Assembly (NCBI GenBank): GCA_024699855.1
Contig: JAMPIQ010000002.1
Coordinates: 16,306,001 to 16,370,000, forward strand
Length of the DNA stretch: 64,000 nucleotides
Direction of reading: 5' to 3'
DNA from: Aphelenchoides besseyi
Lineage: Eukaryota > Nematoda > Chromadorea > Rhabditida > Aphelenchoididae
Position 1 is the first letter of the stretch. Every line of letters begins with the position of its first letter. Positions 25,201-37,787 of the stretch are shown piece by piece. The notes under the pieces are model-generated. The model had not been told where the DNA came from and searched no databases. It saw only the letters and a program-made list of their open reading frames with translations. A program made the translations under genes and the position numbers.

Positions 25201-28200
25201 AACGGAATGCAAAAGACTTCCGAGTCAAACATCGAAGAACTCTACGGTCAAGTGAACAAACCGATGGTTCGACCGAAAGCATCAGTTGGACCGTTTCAAG
25301 TAATCGAACTTTCTTTTAACCTTATTATTAACATCGTTTAGGTTAAGAATCAAATTTCCAACACGTCGATTTACGAAAAACCGAAACCACTGCCATCCTA
25401 CGATGAAGTCGATGCTCTTCGGTAAAAAACGTTTTCGATTTATTTCACTTCTTTGATGTTTTAGACAACTCAATCGAATTCCAATGCGACCAACAATGGA
25501 TGATCGTCGGGTCGAAAATGAACTCACGGAGAACCCATGGGTTGTTCGAACGTCGGCCGTGGATACGTTCGTTTTGCGAAGCGATTCGTTGAAAGCAGCG
25601 AAACGTCGTTCTTGGGCCCACGATCCACAGACTCGAACTCATAACAGCGCCCATCCGACGGTTGCAGTTCCTTCCGTAACGGCGAATAGTTCGATCAACT
25701 CGCAACCAAAACGTGTTCTTGTCACTCCAACATCAGCAGCTATCATTGCTCCCGTTCCAACAACCAAACGCTCATCCATCGGCGAACAAACGAACAATAA
25801 CGATGCTGCTGCCAAAGAACCACGTAAAGCACGAAAGAACTTGTCCTCGTTCACTAATTGGTTCGGCAAACGGAACAGTAGCAAAGAATCAAAGAAACCA
25901 TCGACGGCAACCGTCACGCCAACTCCGATCGTTAAAGCGACTCAAATGGAAGCCGAAGTTGCGGAAGTTTTGCCGAAACAAGAACCGCTAATTCCCGTGG
26001 AAGAACAACGTGAGATTGTCACGTCGCCAACCGTTCAATCCGCTTCAACTGCAAATCCTCAATCCGCGGAGTCATCGGCAATTACCATCAAAAAACCGAA
26101 CATCGCGGACCAAAAAGTCGAAGAAACGTTGCCCGACCCACCAACTACAAATTCGACATCTCAAGTCATCCATCAGTCACCGTTACGATGTCCGTTGGCG
26201 GCAGTCGACGACGATGAAGAGGAAGTGGACGAACCGCAGATGGAAATGCAATCACCAATACCTGAAGTTGTGAATTCGTCCGCAATTACGAAACAAACTA
26301 CCGGAGCTACGACTATTCGATTGGACAATCGTGCTGAAGAAATGGAGAAAACTCCCGATCGTGGACTATCAGCAAGTCCACCGGAAGATCCGCAAATGCG
26401 AGACAACGAATCGACGGCATCTTCGGCCGACGAAGATCAAACTCCAGTGGCCACCGAAACCCCACCACCACTAACCAGCGATGAGCATCGAATGTTGGCG
26501 GCGACAAGCGAAATCATGCGTCAATTGAACGAACTCGAAGTGGACAACGTGAAAGTTTTCGACACGAATCGAACAGATCTAAAAGCCTTACAGAACACCG
26601 ACGACTTCAAAGACTTCATACCGGCCGAGTACTTGATCGACGAAGCCAATCGAGCGGCGACAATCATTCGCCAACGACACAATCGCTACGATTACGATGA
26701 CGACGAGATGGACGACGATTTGTTGCAAGACGATCATGGCGTTCAAATTCGCCCGTACGTTGTGGTCGAGCGACAGAATCTCGACGATGAGATGGAAGAA
26801 GATGAAGAGCGACAAACTACGACCGAAGAAGCGTCGAGTAATGACGGCGAATCGAATGCCACCGATGAGCCACTTGTAAGTGAAAATTTAACTATGCTAA
26901 TCTTTTAACTCGGAAATTTTAGTTTGATGAAATCTCACGTCCTCAACTCAAAGGTATTCTCAAAGCGGCCGGAACTCGAAAACCCAAAAAAAAGATGATC
27001 TTCGATCCGTTGATCATCTTTCTTGACGCTGCTTTGGAAGGTGAATTGGATCTTGTAACCGAAACGGCCACCAAGATTCCCGACATCTCTCAAGCTAACG
27101 AGGAGGGAATCACTGCGCTTCATAACGCGATTTGTGCTGGTCACTACGAAATCGTCAAGTTTTTGATTGAACAACACGCCGACGTCAATGCACAGGTATG
27201 TTGGCATCGAAAGAAGTAAATGATGTTGATGTTTTAGGATGCTGATGGCTGGACTCCACTTCATTGTGCCGCTTCATGTAACAATCTGCCGTTGGCCAAA
27301 CTTCTAATCGAAAACGGCGCGTGTGTGTTCGCAATGTCTTTGAGTGATGGCGAAACACCGGCGCAAAAATGTGAGGAGTGTATTAACGGATACGATGGTT
27401 GTGCCGCGTATTTGGAATCGGTTGACAAGTGTATGGGTGTAATTAACGATAAAAAGGTAATTTATTCTGCTTATGTCTGAATTGATTGCCTGCAAGAGGG
27501 AATCTTATGATTCGGTAATTAGTCTCTTTTTGTTCTTTATCAGCAATTGCTTTTGGAAGTTCGTAAGCGCATATCAAATACGCTGCCGCGCCCCGTTGGG
27601 TTGTCAAGAAATTGCGATTGATAAGCGAATTTATGGTTAACTAACCGCTTTCCGTCTTTTCGTACGGCCGACAATCAATAATCTTATGTGTATCGACTTT
27701 GCATTTAAAGGCCTTTAATTGCAGATCTACGCTTCGTTCTCGTATCAAACCGAACGCGACGATGAACTTTCGTTTGAAGCTGGAGAGGAACTGCGCGTAA
27801 TTACACGAGAAACCGGCGAACGTGGAGCCTTCCATCAGCTACGTGCGTATATGTACGACATTCAACTACCGTTGCCCAAAGATTGCTTGTGGTGGTTGTG
27901 CGAAAATGGAAAGCAGGAGCGTGGTCTTGTACCTCGTAACTTCTTCAGTCTCTATCCCGCATGGCCGCACACTCAACAACACGCCGTCGAGCCGTTCGAA
28001 TTGCCACCGAATGCCGTAGCTCTCGACTCATTTCTGAAGAAACACGGTCAATTTACGATCACTATCGGCAGCAGTGCGGACGATTCGAATTCATCTCGTC
28101 GTGATTCAACGGCAACACTCGACCCGTGCGATGGCAATCAAAGTTCCAGTGGTTCTCCCGATTCATCGGCGAGCAGCGATCAACAGCTTCGAGATCAGGA

Positions 28201-28264
28201 CTCGCCACCGCCTCTTCCGAAGCCGAAATTTGATGAGAACGTTCAGATAAGCGCTCACGCTTAA
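19208..28264 (+). CDS. ape-1: ASPP-family protein (apoptosis-stimulating of p53 protein; APE-1-like)
   Basis: Regulator that binds p53-type proteins and protein phosphatase 1 through C-terminal ankyrin repeats and an SH3 domain (family knowledge). Eight exons: 19208-19396, 24106-24476, 24801-25299, 25342-25421, 25465-26875, 26923-27195, 27238-27456, 27725-28264; the sum is 3,582 bases, 1,193 residues, with all phases matching. Order: a Ser/Pro-rich N terminus; a coiled coil from about residue 190 to 340 beginning with a block ending ELMEIARRKQAQID; a disordered acidic and Pro-rich middle; ankyrin repeats (for example EEGITALHNAICAGHYEIVK and DADGWTPLHCAASCNNLPLA); then SH3, starting IYASFSYQTERDDELSFEAG and ending GLVPRNFFSLYP. 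The SH3 carries an insertion of about 15 residues before LWWLCENG. The first intron is 4.7 kb. The tail after the SH3 is long and Ser-rich. AATAAA at about 28404. Confidence 0.9.
19397..24105 (+). other. 4.7-kb intron of the ASPP gene, no other gene seen
   Basis: Bounded by a GAG/GTAATT donor and a TTTCAG acceptor in phase 0. Open frames inside it are short, mutually overlapping and without known domains. A short perfect hairpin lies at 22166-22207. No transposon ends, tRNA or coding exon was recognised; enhancers or small RNAs could be present but are not visible. Confidence 0.5.
22166..22207. repeat. Small perfect inverted repeat (hairpin) inside the ASPP intron
   Basis: The arms CAAAAATGACAT and ATGTCATTTTTG are exact reverse complements of 12 bases with an 18-base loop. 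The stem is too short for a typical microRNA precursor. It may be chance or a remnant of a mobile element. Confidence 0.4.
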
Positions 28265-28986
28265 AACTCAAACACTCAACCAACGGTGGCAATTCGACGG
28301 TGGTAACTCAAACAAAAAACTCGTGGTTTCATTTGCTCATTGTTTTCTTATTGATCACGAACCTTCTACTATTTCCAATCCTTATGAATGCCTATTTGTA
28401 ATGAATAAAATGGCCATTAGCAATTGGAATGTGCATATTCGTTGGATGGCTCGCATATTCACTTCTGATCATTGGTAACTTCATTTTTCTTTCCTACGAC
28501 GAAATTTGAAACTCCGGCCGCAATCGAAACCCGAACTGGAAGCGTACATCATAGCATTTAGCGTACGTAGAGAGCATTTGATTTCTTAGCTTTTTAGTCA
28601 TTAACAACGTATTCAATGTTCCTGTTTCCATTTGCGGTTCATATACGGAATGCATAATTCAAATTTTGTTAACCATCGACTTTGATTCTTTTGGGTAGTT
28701 GTTTTCTTGTGTGCCTTAGATCAATGCTTGACTGTTTGATTGTATGGTAGTTGTGGGACAGGTTGATCATGAACATTGAATCAGCAAGGCAGACATGATT
28801 TCCATCTTATCTTATCGCCAACCCTACTGCTGTTTTCATTTAACCAATCATTCCTTTCAACAAAACGAATCGTAGTATCGAATCTTCTTTTACTCAAGTA
28901 TTGCGTACAGCTCAATTTTACAAAAAATTTTATGCCAATAAAATGCTAAATTTATAAGTGAACGTTTTCGCTGAGATTGCCTTGAA
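28265..28986. other. Intergenic region between convergent ASPP and C11orf54-like genes
   Basis: The first part is the 3' untranslated region of the ASPP gene with AATAAA near 28404. The rest precedes the stop codon of the minus-strand hydrolase. No coding evidence. Confidence 0.5.
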
Positions 28987-30265
28987 TCAAATACAAAAGA
29001 CGGAGTCTTCAGAGTCTTCTTCCTTTCCGTTAATGTTCACCTTGTCAATTCGGTAGAGTTTTGTAGCCGGTCGGAAGTAACCTTCGTAGACAACCTCTTC
29101 AGGAGTAGTGTCGTAATGATAATGGCCCGAGTCTTTGTGCTCTGAGAATGCGTGCGAATGCTCCAAACGCAGATCGAGTGCCGGATCTGTGGAATGAAAC
29201 ACTGAAGCGCAAATCAATGGAGCGTTAACTTCGAAGTATTGCAACCATTCGTTTTGTAACTGAAATGGTCGTTAGATTTCAACGTAAATCGGTTTGCTTA
29301 CTTCATCGCGATTATGGAAATTGTTCTCAGGAAAATCGGGCATTACATGAACCAGTGCTTTTCCTGTTCTCATTAGAAAAACTCCACAAACTGAAACTAA
29401 TTTTGCTCCGTAATGTCGACCAAGAGTTTGACGAATTGTCTCCGGAAAGTTTAGTTGACCAAGACGTTGTTTTGCGGTTATCTTCACTGAATGCACATGA
29501 TCACTGAGAATCAACAAGAAAGAATAACAAGACATTTTAGAGTTGTCACTATGCACTCAAAGAGACTTACGAACTGGCGAAGCTGATTCCTTGTTTGAAC
29601 AGATGGCTAGGTTGGCCAGTGGACCACATCGCATGTCGTTTGTTTCTAGCTGTTTGAAATGGTTACCATCCATTTTGCTGATATGCGTTCGGACCTTAAA
29701 TAAATGTGTAAAATATTTTGATGCACTTTATTACCTTGTCTCCGTCTTTTGAGAACACTGCATCTGCAACCATTTCGCAATTCGTTCCCGCACCTTCGCG
29801 ATTAGCTGCTCCGGGACCAAACACGAAACAGTTTTCCGGCATTTCACAGACTTTGCAGATCGTCTAAATTGAACGTTCGATACTCAAATGAACTCATCAA
29901 TTTACCTTCAGATTAAAGTATTTCTCGCGTCTCAGAATTGGAAACAGGTTGCCCTGAAACTTGCTGTTGCTGATTGAATGGACTAAAATCTACCTGACCA
30001 CCGACTTCGGCAACACGCAAATCGCTTGCGATTCCAAATCCCGTAAAACCAAAAGGTTTTTTCGTAAGGTCTAAACGGGCAGTCAGCCGTTGATTAACAG
30101 CATTGACTTACCCGGACATTTGACTATTTCGACGGTACTTTCTTTAAAGTGTTCTTTCAGTCCGTCGACTATAATTGGAACCAACTCTTCGAGAGGTGGA
30201 GCGTTCAGTTCAACGGTTCGATTCAATTTCTTCGAGAAATCAATCAGCTCCGGCTTTATGCTCAT
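28987..30265 (-). CDS. C11orf54: C11orf54-family ester hydrolase (DUF1907)
   Basis: Orthologue of the human zinc-containing ester hydrolase C11orf54; natural substrate not established. Seven exons on the minus strand: 30265-30112, 30070-29994, 29953-29906, 29862-29735, 29696-29571, 29503-29302, 29259-28987; 1,008 bases, 335 residues, close to the human length. Clear family blocks: PPLEELVPIIVDGLKEHF near the N terminus, IASDLRVAEVGGQ, CVFGP-like FVFGPGAANREGAG, RCGPLANLAICS, LRLEHSHAFSEHKDSG followed by HYHYDTTPE. The His residues of that last block correspond to the metal-binding histidines of the human enzyme. The start at 30265 is the first ATG in frame; the exon extends upstream to an acceptor at about 30280, so an untranslated first exon near 30340-30375 is likely (a GTGTAAGC donor is present). 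Confidence 0.93.
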
Positions 30266-30965
30266 TTCAACGCAAGACGCTGAAAACAAAAATGGATTTG
30301 AGAAAGCACGACAACGTTCATTTGATTATCTTAATTCGCTTACACGCGACCAGACTCTTCAACTTTGAACGACAATAAACAAGCGAAGATGAATGGTCGA
30401 AGAAGAAAAGGGTTGTTGTCTTAAACATACGACATGAAAAGATCGTAATGACCTATTTCATTGCGCTTATACGAAACCAAAAGGTCGTTAAAACAAACCA
30501 TCGTGGTCCCAAAACAACGACTTCAAACCTCGACGCTAACAATCGCTGGGAGTGCAAAAAGGCGTGGAGTCGATGTGAAGGAAGTGGTCTAATCATCCTC
30601 CCCAATGAGCGGGCGTTTTTATGTGCTCCAAAATGCGGCAATTTATTTTCCACCTTTAGCTTCGAAGCCGTGAAGGAATTTTGGTTTCCTCGTCTGACCG
30701 ACAGGTGAAAACAAATCGAATTAAAAAAGAACTTGACGGTGCGAACTTTCGGAGTCGAATTGTCTAATCACATCGAACGAATAATTTAATGCAAAAACAA
30801 CAAACAGTTCGAAACACACGACGAAATGAGATCACATTGGAATGGAGGGCGCCGATCGACTCAAACCGATTGGCGAAGTCCGATCGACGGTTGACGGCCT
30901 AGTGAATGGAAGTGATCGGCGAACTTGGCTGCGACAATCTCGCGAAACATCTCGTAGCAATGTCC
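30266..30965. other. Spacer between two minus-strand genes
   Basis: Includes the probable untranslated first exon of the C11orf54-like gene near 30340-30375. Short frames (30448-30708 plus, 30453-30653 minus) overlap one another and have no known domain. Confidence 0.45.
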
Positions 30966-31719
30966 CTAAACAACGAAATGACCACAACCGGAAGCTTGAG
31001 AGTTTACCGTCCAGTTCTGAACTTTAGATCGGAGCTCAGCGGCCACACAAATTTGATTGAAGATCCGAGTTACGAACGCTGAACACTTCTGACACGTTCC
31101 ATCAAAACAGTGAATGGCGCACGTGTGACGAAGACACGAGTTGATTTTGCTCAAATCGCTATTCGACTGTTCGATGCAATCGCTCGCACAGTTGACGAGA
31201 ACTGAGCATTCGCCTGAAAAGAAATTTGTTGATGCGACTCGAAACATCTGTAAATACCATCACTAGAACGCTTCGATCCCGACAAAACGTCAACCAGCTG
31301 CTCTTTTCCAGTCATACACAACGGACATCGATTGCACTCGTCTAAGCATCCGGTCGTGAAAATACATCCGTAGTCGATAGCCTGCAACGAACTCTCGTGT
31401 TTGTGTCGTATCGGATGGAACGCACCTTATCAAGATCGTTATAAAGTTGAGCGGAGATCGTCGCGTTATCAAACGCTTTGATCAGAAAAGGTAACTAAAA
31501 AGACACGTTCAAACATTTTTCTCGCCAATCACTCACTTGAACACACTGCTTTTTGATTGTGCAACTAAAACAGAAAGTTCATTTAGTTGTCAATTGAACT
31601 AATTACCTCAATAAGTCCCGACATTTGGCATTCAAAGCACGAGTAACCTCTGAGCTGAAAGCGACATTGGACAGAAACAAAATGCTTATGATTCGTTCGA
31701 AAAACTTCGATATCCGCAT
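30966..31719 (-). CDS. Secreted cysteine-rich protein, unknown family
   Basis: Five exons: 31719-31607, 31564-31537, 31494-31426, 31381-31258, 31213-30966; 582 bases, 193 residues, phases consistent, introns 36-44 bases. The N terminus reads MRISKFFERIISILFLSNV and is followed by a small-residue stretch, a good signal peptide. The mature part has about 20 cysteines in repeated short spacings such as GCLDECNRCPLC, NCASDC, SCLRHTC and CFDGTCQKC, implying many disulfide bonds and secretion. I do not recognise the family. A typical reading would be an extracellular or cuticle-associated protein of the sort that nematodes have in large numbers. The last codons (GCGHFVV then stop) could instead be intronic, because a GTAAAC donor-like site lies about 50 bases before the stop. 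Confidence 0.7.
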
Positions 31720-34537
31720 CGTAAAACTCAACGAGAAGATGCTTCGCTTTGAATTTAAGTACTTTGTCGAAGGTAAGATCGATTTTTGGAGTCTTAGAGA
31801 GTTGAACCGAAAAGTTCAGGGATGATCGTATGGTGAACGAGGCTAAGAGTTAAATCCAGAAATCAAATGCTGTCGAGTTCCATCAAGTACAAATTGCTCA
31901 ACGCCGTTGGGACCGGTTTGAGCGGCTGAAAGCGGAGAAAGAGCGCAAACGACAACTCCAAAATGATCAATTGCAAATTGAGCAAGAGAATCGCCGGATG
32001 TCTTAGTTTCTTTGTTCAATTCACGAACGAACAGATGGGTTATTGACCGCTCATCTTTGCGTAAATCAAACGACTCTTTAAAAATAAGATCGCAAAGGTA
32101 ATGTCTGCTCAAACCTCAACTACTTGTTGTAGAATCAACATCTTGATCGATGTTCAAGCAAAAGGAACATGCAATCAGTGATCAAAACTACAGTTAGAAA
32201 GACGATACTTGCTATGATTGTCAAAAAAATCAAATTTCAAGACATGAAGTTCGACGAGATACCCTAAAAATGGACGTCGTTTGATTTCGTAGGGAATTGG
32301 AATTGTCATTTTTGTTCGACTGAAATTCCATTTATTCTACGATTTTCGGTTATCTTAACTCGTACATTGTATGATCTTCGACTTTTGATTAAATTGAAAA
32401 CCAGCGAAAGAAATTCGAAGTCTTCAAACGAGAAAGTCTTGTTGAATGAAAGATTGAAATTCAACAGCTCGAGACCGCTTATTTTGCTGATTCAGCAACA
32501 ACGTCGTTTGGTCCACAGTTTGAGCTTTTGATTCAGCAGCTTGATAGTTTCTATTTGTCATCTTGTGATGGAATCTGTTGCAGTTTACTAAACTTTTGGC
32601 TAATGCTCTTAATTAGGAATACCCAATTCAGTAAGGAAAAGTCAGTTTGCTCATAGATTTCGAATTAAGATTCTTTCCTATGCAACTCTACTTTATACAC
32701 GACACTTTTGTGTGCTTTATAGTCATTTTTTCGCAACTCAAAGTATCTGTCAAAGGTCGGTGCAATGATCCGTTTCTTTGTTTTGTAGTGTTGTTGTTGG
32801 ACCCAATGCGAACTACGTTCTTAGTAATGCTAATGAAAGTTGTATGTAAGTTTAAAATCTGAAAACCCAAAAAAATGTTTAGAAAAACTTCCGATGCTGA
32901 GAATTGTGCTCGTAACGCTCCAAAAAAAAACAATTTTTTGTGAAAAGAAAGTATCGCTTGCTTCGATGCGGAAAAAATTCTATCAGTTAACTGCTTTCCG
33001 GCAACGTTCCCGACGATTCCACATCTTTGAACTTCACTTTCAATGGATGAGATTGACTAAGGAACGACTTTGTTGTGTACAGTGACTTGTATTTCCAAAT
33101 GAAGTTGCATCACACGGAATCTTTGCAGAAGTCTATTGTCTGGCATCACCAATTTGCTCCACTTTGAAGACAATGGCAGAAAATGACTTCCAAACCGGTT
33201 CACACGCATGTCAGCAATTGATCTACTCGGCAACGTGCAACAACTAATTTTCTTAACCTGAGTAACCTACTAGACTGCAAAATCATTGATACTTTGTTAT
33301 GAGTTATATCCGAGCGTTCTGTTCATTCTCTATAGATGGCATAGGTCTCTTGTTCTATGTAATTAGTTTGTAAATCGGTTTGTTCGGATGTTTTAACAAT
33401 TCAATATTTAGAGGTTTCAAACGTCTACAAGACATTGAAACGTCAAGACAACCTGCTTAACCTCTTCACCGTCATGCGCATCGTACAAAATGTCGGAGCT
33501 TGAAGCTAAAGACACATTGTGAAATGACTAAATTGCTGTCCAAATCGCGTGAAGTGCGTACTCGAACAGGACATGCAAATGCCCCAACAGGTGCTATCGG
33601 AAGATGAGAAGCATATCACTATTGTCTCGGTTTGGATTGTCAAAAGTTACGAGTGAACCTTTTTGATTGGTCTTTGTGGCAATGGAACGAATGCGAAGAT
33701 TTCTAATTGAGCCTTCTATTTGTGGTCGATGGCTGTGACAATGATCGATCAGTTTTGTTTCGATTGTGCAATAAACAAAAGTCTAGTGTTTTCGTTGATT
33801 CTTGAACGTTTCTTTTGACCGAAATCAAAAGATAGTACAGATCATCGACCTCCGATTTTCGAATGAATCTGCTTCTTCTCGCAATGAGCAGTCGATGCGT
33901 GAGAGTTCCCGTTGAGTTGAAAGAGAGTTTTTGGGCGACGTTTTTGAATTGATACATTGCTGCAACATTCGTTGGCCAAAACGACACGAATGCGAAGATG
34001 TGCTTTCGAATTGACACTCATCTGCAATTCGAATGGTCAGACGATTATTTTTGCTCGGTGTTGACCTACTCAATCGACTATAGAACAGCGATTTTATAGC
34101 CATTGAGTTGGTTAAAGGAATTTTTCGGTTTACGATACTTTTGACTTCAACGTTTGTTTGCATGAAACTATCGGGTAGACAAGCGACTTCATGGGTTTTC
34201 TTTTGATTGAGTTCGAAAGCGAAGTTTTAAATCGGTTTTAAGACCAATCGGATGCCGACAATTGTTTTTGTCGGAAAGCGGCAATGAAACTCCTGACGTT
34301 CCTCATTTATCATGGGCGGCCGAGTGTTTAACCGATTGTTATCTAGTTCATCCCTTCAATCCGCTAATCCAATCAATTCGAGAGTGTTGACTGAAGTGCA
34401 CTCCAATTGTCAAAAACGTTTTCGTTGTTAGCCGTTGATTTCGAGCTCTCCTAACCGGGACCACAAAATAACTTTGGAAGGAACATCGATACTTATCGTG
34501 CTGGAACGATCTTTTTTACGTTTGTTTTCCAGCAAAA
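31720..34537. other. Gene-poor 2.8-kb region
   Basis: No recognisable protein domain, repeat or RNA gene. Overlapping open frames near 31843-32112 (minus), 32647-33085 and 33703-34163 lack ATG starts in good context and have no known motif. A TTTCCAG acceptor at its end leads into the next gene. It may include decayed sequence, but nothing can be named. Confidence 0.4.
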
Positions 34538-35090
34538 ATGATCGTTACACCCGGTGCCGATGACAAACCGATCGTTGCGGTGACCGTCAACTTGGACGAC
34601 ATTATGGTCGAAGCTGTTGGACTTATTCGATCGGCGCGAAGTCAATTTGAGACGGTTTCCGATGCGCTGGGCGAACGTTTGAATGTCAGTTTGGATACCG
34701 TAAGTTGTTCTTGATGCGAACAGTCGACAATAATGTTTTCAGACTGTAGACGATATTGTTACAATAGTCGGAAACGTACGAGAGATCACAACCAATTTGG
34801 CTCAAACCACCGGGACCTTCTATCAACCGTTCATTTACATTGTTTTGATGTTCATTCTGACGCTCATCTTTTTCATCATCCTTCTACTGATCGCACTACG
34901 AACACGTCGAGAATACAAAAAACGGCCCATCAAGTTTTTTCGTCGTCGCTTCGGCAAACATACCAGTGGCTCTGTACAAGCTGATTCCCGACGACAATCC
35001 CCATCAGCACCAACAACCGAAAGCGGAACGTTGGAAGCACGATCGGAAACAAAGTATCGTACCAAGAAAGGAGATGACACACTCGTGTAG
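34538..35090 (+). CDS. Small single-pass membrane protein, unknown family
   Basis: Two exons, 34538-34699 and 34743-35090, 169 residues. The first half is a hydrophilic, probably helical stretch (IVAVTVNLDDIMVEAVGLIR, then SDALGERLNVSLD). A single strong membrane segment follows (YIVLMFILTLIFFIILLLI), then a very basic tail beginning ALRTRREYKKRP and a Ser/Thr-rich C terminus. No signal peptide, so a type II or tail-inserted orientation is possible; the positive-inside rule puts the basic C-terminal tail in the cytoplasm. The helical N-terminal part with spaced Val/Leu/Ile could mediate oligomerisation. The family is not recognised. A TTTTCCAG acceptor lies directly before the start codon, fitting a trans-splice or UTR splice site. 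Confidence 0.7.
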
Positions 35091-36426
35091 AGGCTTTTGA
35101 CTCCCGTTCAATTTGTTCATATCAATTTACAAAATGATCATTGTGTTGTACAAATCAAAATGCCTTTGAACAGAATCCCAATCAGTTTATTCGAACAAAA
35201 TAAACTCCTTGTTCCACTTCCCGTCTTCATTCGAAAGACGTCATTGTCGAAGCCGTGACCCAGAATGCGCTGCATTAGCAAAGCGGAATGTGACGTCCAC
35301 TAAATGGAAAAACTCATTAGCAAAACATTGCGGATCGCTTCAACGGATTCCGCTTTACGTCACGATTAGCGTTTCGAGTTGTGAGTCATCGGATGAAGTG
35401 CGTGAACCTAATCGCAAGATTAGGAGGTTAAAAGCGGAAACTATTTGTTGTTCAACAGCAAATGTCGATTGATTTCCGTTATTTCGCTTTCACTTCGGCT
35501 TCCAAATGAAACGTACAGTTAGGTCTTAATAAAAAAGTTGTTCTACCTCAGAAACCGGTGGTTGACTCACACACAAACCGACTTCTTGTATTCGTCGCTT
35601 GTCACAGTTGGAAGTCGAAGCAACGTTCGTTAAGAGCTTCAAAAGCTGCCTTTGGAGTCGACGTTCGAAGTCTTCTGTTCACATAGTGATCTTTTTTCTC
35701 ATAACATTACTGTAGAACTTTGTTTTATTAGATCTGTTAAGAAACTTCATTGTTTCGACTAAAACAACAAGAATCTTCGATCTGCTTGTCACTTTTGAAG
35801 AAACGGAAAATCATTCCAACGTGCAATCTCAAGGGCACTCGTTTCTCCCCGCGCCCTCGTTCTCCACGATGTTTATGTTCAATGAGCGGATGCTTTTAAA
35901 TTGTCGTCAATTGGAATCAAATCGTTCGCACATCGGGATTTCCCTTAAATGCAAATCTACAACACTCGTTTGTTTGATGCTCATCGTTGCTGTAGCACCG
36001 AGACCTTTCACGTCTTTTAGAACTTCTACCCGACACTAAAAGACGTAGATTTACGATTCCAAAACAACATAAACTTTTCGATTTACGCGGAAGCTAAGTT
36101 CAAGACTCTCAAAGTGTAGTCATAAACTGCCTAATCGAGTGAAAGAGATTTTACGCGTGAATTTCAATACAACATTCTGATTTTGTGTTGACACCCAGAA
36201 CCTGCGAGCTAACCATCTTTGACGACTTTTTTCAGGATCGTTCAAGCAATTTAAGTAGCAAATTTGTCGACAAAAACGCGTGTAGTTGCGGAATTACCCG
36301 GTCGTTAATCGGCGTGTGAATTGCACGAACACAACCCATCTGTTAATTGAATATTGCCAGCGCTTTTGACGTCAACATCACATCTCTACGATCTCTTTGT
36401 CTTTTAATTCTTTGCACATTCGTATT
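35091..36426. other. Intergenic region, no gene seen
   Basis: Contains short frames without support (35209-35472, 35821-36039). The proximal part is the 3' flank of the small membrane protein gene. No repeats recognised. Confidence 0.45.
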
Positions 36427-37787
36427 ATGACACGAACGTTAAGCGAAATCGCTCTGCTTCTTACGATCCTTGTTGGAAATGTTCATTCACAATCAGTTTG
36501 GGTTTGTTCGCCGAATGATGCCAGAGATAACATTTGATTTAGGACTATGAATATACGAACTCCGTTAATGGACCGTCATTTCCATTTGTTAATCCAATGA
36601 GCGGACTCTTTCGTCCGCCTATACCACCACAACTCCCGTTTCAACCGCCTAGTTGGCAACCAACTTCTATGGGATCACGATTCGTAGCCTCAACATCTAT
36701 GCAAAGACCAAATGAACGTAACCATCATCTCCCAGCACCCATCTATCGCGCTTCTGCCGTGCCAAAATGGAGCGGAAATCCATGGGTAGTTCCTGATCCA
36801 TTGATGACTTCAACCGAATCATCAAATAGAGGCGATTTGGATAGTCTTCTTGCACGTCTTGTCACACGACTACCAGCCATTGCTGATGGATTATCCCGAA
36901 TCGTGGCAACAACAACCCCAATCTATGAGACAACGCCTTGGGAGCCGTGGCTTCGACGTTCGGTTTCTTCGTCCAACAACGATAATCGTGATATTGTGAA
37001 TGGAAAAGTAGTGACTGATAGATCGGACGAAAATTCGTTTGATACCCGACGCGCTCCATCCGATGCTTCAACGGCATCTATTGTGAATTCAATGCCAGGT
37101 AAGTAGGAACAAATCGATTTTTTCGATTGCTATCAATTTAGCTCCTGATGCGTTTTTCTCATTTGGCAAGCTGATCAGTGCATTCACGGGCTCCAGTCTA
37201 AATTCAAAGTCTTCATCAAACACAAATCCCGAAGATGAAACGTTTGTTGATGTCGAATCGATCAAAGGAGTTCCAATTTTGAAGGTTAGTCAACAGAACA
37301 AAAAGGTACGCAAGCACGCATTTAACATCGCACACTTCAAACGAATCTATTGAGAACCCTGTAATTGAACTTGTTTTAGGACGATGATCAAGAACCAGAA
37401 GTTGTGGAGAAAGCGGACGAAGTGCTTTTTCCGTTGACTGGTCTTCCGTCCACAACTACAACGAGTAGTATCGATGAGACGGATGAACCGTTCATTTTCA
37501 CTGTGCCACCAACTTCGATTGAACAAAACCTGAAGACTTCAACCACCGAGACAACCACAGAGAATCCGACCGAAAACTTGTTGGGCTCCTTTCTGAATGG
37601 GAAACTTCATCGTGTTGATTGGTTGGGATCGATTTTTGGAAACGTTCATTCGCAGAAAACAAACGAGAAGTCGAATAGCGTGGACGGAAATGCTCTGTCA
37701 CAGTTGTTTTCTCATGGTTTCTTTGGCAGTGGTCTGTCGACGGACGACGAGAAGAAACAGAAGGATGAAGATCGGAACTTTCATTGA
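36427..37787 (+). CDS. Secreted Pro/Ser/Thr-rich protein, unknown family
   Basis: Four exons: 36427-36501, 36543-37098, 37142-37284, 37380-37787; 1,182 bases, 393 residues. Starts with a signal peptide, MTRTLSEIALLLTILVGN followed by VHSQS. The mature protein is low complexity: Pro-rich near the start (FRPPIPPQLPFQPPSWQP), then Ser/Thr-rich with STTTTSS and TSTTETTTENPTEN. Two short segments look alike, DAFFSFGKLISAFTGS and LLGSFLNGKLHRVDWLGSIFG, both mixing Phe/Leu/Gly in a helical pattern. No membrane anchor after the signal peptide. No enzyme motif. Likely an extracellular, possibly O-glycosylated protein. AATAAA near 37896. Confidence 0.75.
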
